From NCBI GenBank assembly GCA_017629615.1, contig JAGBWT010000197.1:1-13781 (forward strand): 13,781 bases of DNA. Reading direction: 5' to 3'. This document shows, piece by piece, positions 1 through 6,954 of this stretch. Every line of letters begins with the position of its first letter. The first letter of the stretch is position 1. The notes under the pieces are model-generated. The model made no database searches, was not told the DNA's origin, and saw only the letters and a program-made list of their open reading frames with translations. The DNA comes from Alistipes sp. GTDB taxonomy: Bacteria; Bacteroidota; Bacteroidia; Bacteroidales; Rikenellaceae. Made by a program: the position numbers and the translations under genes.

Positions 1-334
1 GCACAGCACACTCCTCGGCACTCTCGTCCCAGTCGATATGGCCTTTCGGCAAATCCCAACGGCCTCGGCGATATATCATCAGCACCTCGCCCGATGGCAA
101 ACTTACAACACCGCCCGCAGCCTCCACAATCTTAAACTCGGCAGAAAAACGCTCAAATGCCTCCTCGACAGAGTGGCAACGCACTACGATACGGTTGGTT
201 GTTTCAAAAATTTTAACTATTTTCGCCCTTGAAAGGTCGATTTCCGACAATAGCACATCGCCCTCCGACAGTTGGCTCTCGGCCTCGTCGGTCAGCAACA
301 AGATGCGGTCGGTAAAGTATATGGTCGTCCTCAT
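1..334 (-). CDS. NUDIX hydrolase, N-terminal part (cut by window edge)
   Basis: The gene reads leftward from an ATG at 332-334 and stays open to base 1, giving 111 residues before the window ends. Residues 74-77 are GGVV and residues 93-101 read WDLPKGHID. Next comes the first half of a Nudix box: Gly98, then Glu104, matching G-x5-E. The REVxEExG half would start at the very next codon, outside the window. NUDIX enzymes hydrolyse nucleoside diphosphates linked to another moiety (dNTPs, ADP-ribose, dinucleoside polyphosphates) using Mg2+ held by the box glutamates. The substrate cannot be told from this fragment. The roughly 70-residue N-terminal stretch before GGVV is longer than in a minimal MutT and may be a separate small domain. 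No signal peptide is seen, so the protein should be cytosolic. It is divergent from the S9 peptidase gene, with 47 bases between their start codons. Confidence 0.87.
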   Translation of the reverse strand, partial: MRTTIYFTDRILLLTDEAESQLSEGDVLLSEIDLSRAKIVKIFETTNRIVVRCHSVEEAFERFSAEFKIVEAAGGVVSLPSGEVLMIYRRGRWDLPKGHIDWDESAEECAV

Positions 335-351
335 AATATCGGTTTCGATAT

Positions 352-360
352 GCAAATTTA
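352..360 (-). promoter_or_regulatory. Candidate Bacteroidetes -7 box for the NUDIX gene
   Basis: On the minus strand this reads TAAATTTGC, a full match to the Bacteroidetes -7 consensus TAnnTTTGc. It lies 17 bases upstream of the NUDIX start codon, so the leader would be short. No clear -33 TTTG was found at the usual distance of about 20 bases, so this is only a moderate call. Confidence 0.4.
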
Positions 361-381
361 GTAAATTATTCGATAAACGAG

Positions 382-2487
382 ATGAAAAAAGTTATTCTGT
401 TTATGGCTGTATCAGCATTGAGTTTGGCCGGCTGCTCAAAATCGCCCGAGCCTCTCACTATCGACAACGCGCTCACAACCGAAGAGATTGCGGCGGCTCG
501 TCTTACTCCCGAAGTTATGTGGAAGATGGGGCGCATTGGCGCACACACCCTATCGCCCGATGGCGAAACTCTACTCTACACCCTCACCCGCTACAATATG
601 GCGGAAAATCGAGGTGTTACAATCATCGTAAGTCGCAACGTCACGACAGACGAGGAGCGCTACCTCACCGACACCTCTTCGAACTCGCTTTCGCCCGTTT
701 GGAGTGCCGACGGAAAGGCGATTTGGTTTGCTTCAAATCGCAGTGGCGATATGCAGTTGTGGAAGATGATGGCCGACGGCTCGCAACCCGAGCAAATATC
801 AAGCATCGAGGGAGGCATCGAGGGCTTCGGTATTGCACCAGACGAGGGGCATATATACTACACTCAATACGTTCACGCCAAGGACATCAATTCGGCTGAT
901 GTTCACAAAGATATGGACAAGTCGAAGGCTCGCATCTACGACGATTTGATGGTGCGCCATTGGGACTATTGGGATAGCGGCAAATATCTCCATATCTTCG
1001 TTGCCGACCTTAACGAAAATGGTGTCGGAGAGGGCAACGACATCATCGGCAAAGATGCTGCGTGGGACGCTCCGCTTGCACCATATTTCGACCACGCCGA
1101 GATTGCGTGGAGTCCCGACGGCAAACAACTCGCCTACACCTGCAAACCATTGACAGGGGCAGAGTATGCCGTATCGACCGACTCGGATATATTTATCTAC
1201 AACCTCGAAAGTGGCCAGACCCGCAACATCTGTAAGGGCAACAAGGAGTTTGCCTTCGTAGGTTACGACAAATATCCGGTATGGTCACCCGACGGCTCAA
1301 AGCTCGCCTTCCGTTCGCAGCGTCGAGCAGGCAACGAGGCCGACAAAGAGCGACTTATGGTTTGCGACCTAACGTCGGGCAACGTGAAATATTTGACAAA
1401 AAACTTCGACTACCACGCTACAAATGTCGTATGGGAGGGCGAGGAGAAGATATATTTCATTGCCCCGATTGAGGCTACCCACCAGATTTGCTCGGTCAAC
1501 AGCGATGGCACAAGCGAGGTCGAGGTTCTGACAACAGGCGACCACGACATCAACTCTTTCGAGATTCGTGGAGGTCGCTGCATCGGCTCCGTTATGACAA
1601 TTTCTATGGCTCCCGAAATCTTCACTTTCGACCTTCAAAAAGGCACGATGAGCCAACTCACAAACGTCAATAAGGCTATTTACGACAATATCGAGATGGG
1701 CCAGGTGCAGAAGCGTTGGGTAAAGACTACCGACGGCAAGCAGATGCTTACCTGGGTGATTCTTCCACCCGACTTCGACCCTGCGAAAAAATATCCGACC
1801 CTGCTCTATTGTCAAGGCGGTCCGCAGAGTGTCGTTTCGCAATTTTGGAGCTATCGCTGGAATTTCCAATTGATGGCTGCACAAGGCTATATTGTCGTTG
1901 CCCCTAACCGCCGAGGATTGCCTTCGTTCGGCCAAGAGTGGCTCGACCAAATTTCGGGCGACTACTCGGGCCAGAATATCCGCGACTATCTGTCGGCTAT
2001 CGACGATGTTGCCAAAGAGCCGTGGTGCGACCGCGAGCGACTTGGTTGTGTGGGCGCTTCGTATGGCGGCTACTCAACCTTCTATCTCGCCGGCCATCAC
2101 GAGAAGCGATTTAAGGCCTTTATTGCCCACTGCGGAATATTCAATTTCGAGTCGATGTATGGCGAAACAGAGGAGCTATTCTTCCTCAACAACGACTATG
2201 GCGGCTCATATTGGGACTCGAAGAATAAGACCGCAATGCGCTCCTATGCCAATTCGCCACACAAGGCTGTCGCAGAGTGGGATACGCCTATTCTCATCAT
2301 CACAGGCGAGCGCGACTACCGCATACCTTACACCCAATCGCTCCAAGCATTCACCGCAGCCCGTATGCGTGGCATACCTGCTCGATTGGTATCGTTTGAG
2401 GATGAGGCTCACCAAGTATTCAAACCACAGAATTCGCTCGTCTGGAATCGCGAATTTTTCGCTTGGCTCGACAAGTATTTGAAGTAG
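382..2487 (+). CDS. S9 family serine peptidase, dipeptidyl-peptidase 5-like lipoprotein
   Basis: The product is 701 aa. It starts with a lipoprotein signal (MKK, hydrophobic core, lipobox LAGC, lipid-carrying Cys18). Residues of about 40-430 carry repeated SPDG / SADG blade motifs typical of the seven-bladed beta-propeller of prolyl-oligopeptidase-type enzymes. Residues of about 440-701 are the alpha/beta-hydrolase domain. The nucleophile motif is GASYGG with Ser560; the other triad residues are most likely Asp645 (GERDYRIP) and His677 (DEAHQ). Family knowledge: S9C enzymes such as Porphyromonas DPP5 remove dipeptides from peptides in the periplasm, feeding amino-acid uptake. Overall length and the RHWDYWDSGKY segment fit DPP5-like proteins; exact specificity is inferred. 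The lipobox suggests membrane anchoring instead of a free periplasmic enzyme. The gene looks monocistronic, since a strong terminator follows 29 bases after the stop. The start is fixed by the signal peptide. Confidence 0.93.
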   Translation: MKKVILFMAVSALSLAGCSKSPEPLTIDNALTTEEIAAARLTPEVMWKMGRIGAHTLSPDGETLLYTLTRYNMAENRGVTIIVSRNVTTDEERYLTDTSSNSLSPVWSADGKAIWFASNRSGDMQLWKMMADGSQPEQISSIEGGIEGFGIAPDEGHIYYTQYVHAKDINSADVHKDMDKSKARIYDDLMVRHWDYWDSGKYLHIFVADLNENGVGEGNDIIGKDAAWDAPLAPYFDHAEIAWSPDGKQLAYTCKPLTGAEYAVSTDSDIFIYNLESGQTRNICKGNKEFAFVGYDKYPVWSPDGSKLAFRSQRRAGNEADKERLMVCDLTSGNVKYLTKNFDYHATNVVWEGEEKIYFIAPIEATHQICSVNSDGTSEVEVLTTGDHDINSFEIRGGRCIGSVMTISMAPEIFTFDLQKGTMSQLTNVNKAIYDNIEMGQVQKRWVKTTDGKQMLTWVILPPDFDPAKKYPTLLYCQGGPQSVVSQFWSYRWNFQLMAAQGYIVVAPNRRGLPSFGQEWLDQISGDYSGQNIRDYLSAIDDVAKEPWCDRERLGCVGASYGGYSTFYLAGHHEKRFKAFIAHCGIFNFESMYGETEELFFLNNDYGGSYWDSKNKTAMRSYANSPHKAVAEWDTPILIITGERDYRIPYTQSLQAFTAARMRGIPARLVSFEDEAHQVFKPQNSLVWNREFFAWLDKYLK

Positions 2488-2516
2488 TTTTTTGTCCAAG
2501 ATTACAACTTTTTGAC

Positions 2517-2555
2517 AACGCCATCTTCCAAATCAAACAGGGAAGATGGCGTTTT
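2517..2555 (+). terminator. Rho-independent terminator after the S9 peptidase gene
   Basis: A perfect 13-bp stem (2517-2529 with 2541-2553) encloses an 11-nt loop and ends in a TTTT run (2552-2555). It lies 29 bases after the peptidase stop codon. It separates the peptidase gene from the downstream surface-protein operon, which has its own promoter. Confidence 0.9.
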
Positions 2556-2587
2556 CGTGATTAAAAACTGCCGATTCGTTGAATTTA

Positions 2588-2620
2588 TTTTTCTAATCGC
2601 ACACTATGTCCTATTTTTGT
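2588..2620 (+). promoter_or_regulatory. Bacteroidetes-type promoter of the surface-protein operon
   Basis: Bases 2612-2619 read TATTTTTG, an exact match to the TAnnTTTG -7 box used by the Bacteroidetes primary sigma factor. A T-rich element ending TTTTTC at 2588-2593 sits about 18 bases upstream, where a -33 TTTG box is expected, with one mismatch. Transcription would start around 2625, leaving a leader of only about 10-15 bases before the ATG. This also argues against the longer reading-frame start at 2512, which lies upstream of the promoter and inside the spacer before the terminator stem. Confidence 0.6.
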
Positions 2621-2640
2621 CGCGCATTATATATATGAAT

Positions 2641-4377
2641 ATGAAGAGAAAAATATTTTCACTTGTAGTGCTTTGCTGCATAGCACTGATTTCGTGTAAT
2701 AAGCACGAGGTTGAATTCCTGCAAAACAGCACCAACAAGATAGAGGTTTCGATTGCACAATCGGCAACTATCAACTCACGCACTACAATCACCGACAACA
2801 ACGGTTCGGCCATTTGGGTCGCAGGCGACAAAATTGCGCTTTGGGCCAAAGATGCCGAGGGCAATTTCGCACTCGAAGCCGAAACCTTCTCGCTTTATCG
2901 TTTTCTGCAATCGTTTTCGAGAGCCGTATTCTCGGCCTACATCGACCCGATGACAGAGGGCGAATACACCTACTACGCCACCCACCCGACTCCGACTTCA
3001 CACGACGGAACAACCGCAACTTTCGCGATTCCTTCGGAGCAGGACGGTAGCGCCTTTGTAGGCAGTTGCGATATTATGGTGGCAGACCCAATAGTAGCTG
3101 GCGCACTCGAAGGCAACCAAATCGAGAATGTCAATTTCCGCTTTGCACACAAGATGCACGCCTTGAAAATCAAGATTCCGGCAGGTTGCAATTTGATGGA
3201 GATGCCTATCACCCGTCTTGAATTTACATTCCCCAACAATGTGGTTGGCGACGTCACTGTCGATGTTACCGACCCAACTGCACCAACCACCCTTACAAAC
3301 GGTTCGCGTAAACTCAACATCAACATTGCCGAGGGAGCCGAAGAGGGCGAGACTATTTGGGCAATGATATATCCAAGCGAAATCGCCGGCGATATTACAT
3401 ACACAGCCTACTCGGGCCAATTCAAATCCTTTGAGCATAAGATTACGTTGGACAAGAACGTCGAGGCTGCTCACGTTACGCCAATGTCGATTATTATCCC
3501 TGACATCTATCGACTCACAACCATATCGTTCTATATCGAGAGCAATCTGCTTGGCGAGCCGATTAACAAAGTTACCATTTTGGACCAGAATGGCACTTCG
3601 GTTGTTACGAACACAACATACAACGACCACAATGGTATGTTCGAGGTCTCGACGCTCGGCACGTTTGACGACGCTCCATTCTCGAACAAGACCCTTACAG
3701 CCTGCTTCGAGAGTGAGCACGCAAAGGTTTATAGCAAGTTCAACACCTCGAAGGTTACACCTTATGCGCAGACTTTCATTCCGCTGAATGTTCCATACCT
3801 CTTCTTCGAGGATTTCAGCAGCGTTCCAAACATCTCGTCACACGACACATACGGCAAAAACGATTCCGATGCCGGAAGCAAAGATGCTGTATCGTTCTGC
3901 AATGGTTGGACCGGAGGTCGAATGGGTGCAAGCGCTGGCAAGTCGGTTCGTTTGGCTGCACGTCGCGAGACCACAGCCCGTTACCCTTCGCGTATTGACT
4001 CTGCACCATTGAGCGGCATCACCAAGGCTACCAAAGTAAAGGTCTTCTTCAACTATGGTATGAACCGTAGCGAGGGTGGTATATACATCACACCTCCTGG
4101 ACTCGGTCTGACCTGTTACTTTGGATACGTCACCAGCCCAACCGCCTATAAGAGTGGCGATGAGACAGGTACATTTGCCGGAGGCGACAACACCTTCTCG
4201 CTCAACTCGGCAAGTGCAACATACGACCTCATCAGCGAGAGCAAACTCCTATACCTCAACAACTGCACAAATGCAACACGTTTGACTTGGCGAGTAATCT
4301 CGGACGAGAAGAGCGACCTATCGAATGGTACATACTACCTCTATCTCGACAATGTAATCGTACAGATTGCCCAATAA
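2641..4377 (+). CDS. Fimbrillin-like lipoprotein with C-terminal jelly-roll-like domain
   Basis: The product is 578 aa from the ATG at 2641; an in-frame ATG at 2635 is equally possible. The frame extends up to 2512, but that part encodes no signal peptide and overlaps the terminator. The lipobox is LISC, with Cys19. Residues of about 30-285 resemble Bacteroidetes fimbrillin-like (Mfa-like) domains, with the typical early SRTTITDNNGSAIWVAGDKI block. About 291-385 is a small beta-rich middle domain. From 388 (FFEDF) to the end is a Ser/Gly-rich beta-sandwich resembling jelly-roll modules at the C-terminus of other fimbrillin-family surface proteins. Arg47 lies 28 residues after the lipid Cys, where FimA-type pilins are cut by an arginine protease. 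It is the first gene of the operon. Likely role: surface adhesin or pilus subunit, possibly glycan-binding; this is inferred, and ligand and assembly route are unknown. Confidence 0.8.
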   Translation: MKRKIFSLVVLCCIALISCNKHEVEFLQNSTNKIEVSIAQSATINSRTTITDNNGSAIWVAGDKIALWAKDAEGNFALEAETFSLYRFLQSFSRAVFSAYIDPMTEGEYTYYATHPTPTSHDGTTATFAIPSEQDGSAFVGSCDIMVADPIVAGALEGNQIENVNFRFAHKMHALKIKIPAGCNLMEMPITRLEFTFPNNVVGDVTVDVTDPTAPTTLTNGSRKLNINIAEGAEEGETIWAMIYPSEIAGDITYTAYSGQFKSFEHKITLDKNVEAAHVTPMSIIIPDIYRLTTISFYIESNLLGEPINKVTILDQNGTSVVTNTTYNDHNGMFEVSTLGTFDDAPFSNKTLTACFESEHAKVYSKFNTSKVTPYAQTFIPLNVPYLFFEDFSSVPNISSHDTYGKNDSDAGSKDAVSFCNGWTGGRMGASAGKSVRLAARRETTARYPSRIDSAPLSGITKATKVKVFFNYGMNRSEGGIYITPPGLGLTCYFGYVTSPTAYKSGDETGTFAGGDNTFSLNSASATYDLISESKLLYLNNCTNATRLTWRVISDEKSDLSNGTYYLYLDNVIVQIAQ

Positions 4378-4411
4378 CGAAATAAGTAAAACTATAAAAA
4401 ATAAAACCACA

Positions 4412-5176
4412 ATGAAAAAATTATTAGCATTTGCAAGTGCCGCACTTCTGATGGTCGGCTGTCACGACGACAGTTCGATTCAGACCATCGCAGGAGAGGG
4501 TGCTATGAAAATCTGCGCAACGGCTTCGGGCGAAGTTATCACCAAAGCCGGCGAAGAGAGCGGTGTGATGGTCGATGTACCACAAATCGCCGATTTTTCG
4601 CTGAAAATCACCGGCAACAATTTCGAGAAGAGTTGGGAGAGCGTAAGCGACTACGACTTCGAGAGCGAGCGTTATACCGCCGGTAAATACAACGTCAGCA
4701 TCGAGTATGGCGACGCCACAGCCGAAGGCTACAACGTGCCATATTTCTATGCTTTGCAGGAGGTCGAAGTTCTTGACCGCAACCGTACCACCAATGTCGA
4801 GTTGGTGGCAACCGTCGGCAACGCTATTGTCGAGGTTGTGACGACCGAGAATTTCCGTGGTTATTTCCCACAGCACAAATTCACTATGACAACCGCCAGC
4901 AACACCTTCGAATTGAAGGAGAATGACGACGAGTTGCTCTTCGTCGCACCGCAGGAGAATGTTGCTATCGATTGTACCTGTATCCGTCAGTCAAATCTCG
5001 CTTCGGGCAAGGAGGAGACTCTTGCAACTCAATATATCCCGACAGTCAAAGCCCGCACGCGCTACATCGTAACTTACGACCTGCGCTCGGCCGGCAACGT
5101 AACCATCACCGTAACACTCAACGAGACTATTATCGACACGTTTGAGGTTGAGGTTGAACTTAACGAGAATGCTTAA
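4412..5176 (+). CDS. Single-domain DUF4493-like lipoprotein (possible pilin-like subunit)
   Basis: The product is 254 aa. The ATG at 4412 begins a clear lipoprotein signal (MKKLLAF, lipobox MVGC, Cys17). An upstream in-frame ATG at 4367 would add 15 polar residues and overlap the previous gene, so it is not preferred. After GEGAMKICATAS comes TK-A at 44-46, a candidate trypsin-like cut site 28 residues after the lipid Cys. The rest (FSLKITG, a Y-rich central part, YVPY-like strands, repeated EVE/VTV strands at the end) follows the pattern of the DUF4493 N-terminal domain in the next two genes, with nothing added. It is thus the minimal member of the three paralogs and the best candidate for a repeating shaft subunit, if this is a pilus. 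Gaps are 34 nt to the gene before and 21 nt to the gene after. Family assignment is by pattern only. Confidence 0.78.
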   Translation: MKKLLAFASAALLMVGCHDDSSIQTIAGEGAMKICATASGEVITKAGEESGVMVDVPQIADFSLKITGNNFEKSWESVSDYDFESERYTAGKYNVSIEYGDATAEGYNVPYFYALQEVEVLDRNRTTNVELVATVGNAIVEVVTTENFRGYFPQHKFTMTTASNTFELKENDDELLFVAPQENVAIDCTCIRQSNLASGKEETLATQYIPTVKARTRYIVTYDLRSAGNVTITVTLNETIIDTFEVEVELNENA

Positions 5177-5197
5177 TCGAATAATACAGAACACGAT

Positions 5198-6943
5198 ATG
5201 AAACTTTCAAGAATCACGACTTTATTGGCTGCCGCTGCTATGCTTGCGGTCGGTTGCCAAAACGAAGATTTGAAAATCAACAACGAAACGGGCAGCGACT
5301 CTGCGGGTTATCTCTCACTCAAAGGGCTAAACGTAGAGTGCGTAGTAGACCACAAGCCTGTCGATGAGGATGTAGCCAACAAACACAACCAGGCTGCAAC
5401 TCGTGGCGCGGAGGAGGTCGATATCAACACCTTCGACTGCGTAATCACCGATGCTACGGGCGAGAATGTCATCACCTATTTCAAGTATGGCCAGCGCCCA
5501 AGCGAGGCTATCACACTCGATGCAGGCAACTACATCTTTAAGATGATGTCGGGCGAGGTTCCTGCCGCAGCGTGGGAGAGCCCTGTTTATGGTTTGACCG
5601 AGCCATTTACCATTGTTCGCAAGCAGACAACCGAATTGACCGATTTGGTTTGTACGTTGCAGAATATCCAGGTATCGATTTCCTATGCAGCCGATTTGCG
5701 TGCCGCATTGAGCGACGATACGGTTGCCAACGTAAGCATTGCCAACAATTCGCTTACCTACGTTATCGACGAGACCCGCTCGGGTTATTTCTATGCACCT
5801 AATGCACAGAACGATATTGAGGTTGTCGTTGTCGGCAAATATACTCCGGAAGGCAAAACCGAAGCCCAGCAAATCGAGATGACCGCAACCATCAAGAATG
5901 TTAAGGCTGGTCAATACAGCGACATCTACTTCTTCATCGAGTACTCGGGCGAGGGTAATATAAATGTTGGTGCCGAAATCGACGGTTGGGTTGTAGACGA
6001 GGAGATTATCTTCGACTTCTCGGTACTCCTCTCGGAGGATGTTATGGTCGATGACGACGACAAGCCAATAATCAGTATGCCTAATTACGACATCGACACC
6101 CCACTTTCGCTCTACGCTTCGGACTTCGACGACCGTGGCAACTGCTTGAAAGATATTATTGTCAATGTTGCAACCTCGAACGAGGAGAGCACTATCGCTT
6201 CGCTCGTTATCGACATCACCTCGACCAATGGTGCATTTATCGCATCGCTCTCGGAGTTCAATATCCCGCAATCGTTTGACCTATGTAATGCAGGTAGCGC
6301 AACTTCGGCACTCAAACTGATGGGCTACCCTGTAAATAACGACCTGCTCGGCCACTCGACCGCAATGTTCGACCTCACGGCACAGATGAAACTACTCAAA
6401 GAGTTCGGCGGAACGCACTCTTTCAAGATTACCGTTCGTGACGATAAGGGTGGTGTAAGCGAAAAGACTCTGCAAATTGTTATCGAAGGTGGTCAAAGTG
6501 GCCCAACTCTTGTATGGAGCGGTTACGACATCAACACTCGCTATGTAGTTACCGACGACCTGACCGTAGACCTCAAACTCCTCATTCCTTCGGGTATCAA
6601 GAGTTTCACGGTGCAGATTATCTCGGAGGTACTTACACCTTCGCAGTTGAGCGGTGTAGGCTTGTGTGATGTACTCGACCTCTGCGACCCTTCGAAGTCG
6701 TATGACTCGACAAACCCAGACAATACCGACACTTCGGAGGTTGCTACGGCACTGACCAACTTCGGCTTTATGCCGGCCGACGGTTCGGGTAGCTGGTTGA
6801 ATGCAACCGAGGCAAACCTCAGTATCACGAAGTTCCTCGGCTTGTTGAAGATTACGGGTGCCGGCAGCCACGACTTTGCTATCAACATCGTTGATAATGA
6901 TGGCAATACGCTCAATAAGACTTTGATGTTGTTAACCGAATAA
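5198..6943 (+). CDS. DUF4493-like lipoprotein with two tandem C-terminal repeats
   Basis: The product is 581 aa. The lipobox is AVGC, with Cys20. Residues of about 37-275 are a DUF4493-like domain (GYLSL, a TRGAEE block at 68-73, then an ITYFKYGQRP segment, ESPVYG, and RSGYFY). The remainder is two copies of one domain, about 289-432 and 436-581. Both carry a DLC motif (361-363 and 494-496). Both also end with an H-x-F-x-I-x-V-x-D-x-G-type strand pair (from His407 and His558) and a final KTL strand. The repeats are diverged, so this is an old internal duplication. The linker between Cys20 and the candidate Arg69 cut site is about 20 residues longer than in the neighbours. The stop overlaps a possible ATG of the next gene (TAATG), so translation is probably coupled. 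Likely a cell-surface structural protein or adhesin stalk; the function is unknown. Confidence 0.78.
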   Translation: MKLSRITTLLAAAAMLAVGCQNEDLKINNETGSDSAGYLSLKGLNVECVVDHKPVDEDVANKHNQAATRGAEEVDINTFDCVITDATGENVITYFKYGQRPSEAITLDAGNYIFKMMSGEVPAAAWESPVYGLTEPFTIVRKQTTELTDLVCTLQNIQVSISYAADLRAALSDDTVANVSIANNSLTYVIDETRSGYFYAPNAQNDIEVVVVGKYTPEGKTEAQQIEMTATIKNVKAGQYSDIYFFIEYSGEGNINVGAEIDGWVVDEEIIFDFSVLLSEDVMVDDDDKPIISMPNYDIDTPLSLYASDFDDRGNCLKDIIVNVATSNEESTIASLVIDITSTNGAFIASLSEFNIPQSFDLCNAGSATSALKLMGYPVNNDLLGHSTAMFDLTAQMKLLKEFGGTHSFKITVRDDKGGVSEKTLQIVIEGGQSGPTLVWSGYDINTRYVVTDDLTVDLKLLIPSGIKSFTVQIISEVLTPSQLSGVGLCDVLDLCDPSKSYDSTNPDNTDTSEVATALTNFGFMPADGSGSWLNATEANLSITKFLGLLKITGAGSHDFAINIVDNDGNTLNKTLMLLTE

Positions 6944-6954
6944 TGGAGGCAGTG

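Noticed and set aside
336..351. Small palindrome ATATCG-GTTT-CGATAT between the divergent genes
   Set aside because: A 6-bp inverted repeat in AT-rich DNA is easily found by chance; no second copy or regulator supports an operator.
195..899. 234-aa plus-strand frame across the start of the S9 peptidase gene
   Set aside because: It crosses the divergent promoter region and overlaps the peptidase in another frame; its composition is Arg/Ser-rich shadow coding.
2512..2640. N-terminal extension of the fimbrillin-like protein
   Set aside because: It overlaps the terminator hairpin and promoter and puts about 40 non-signal residues before a clear lipoprotein signal.
4367..4411. Upstream start of the 254-aa lipoprotein
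   Set aside because: It would overlap the previous stop and place 15 polar residues before the MKK signal peptide.
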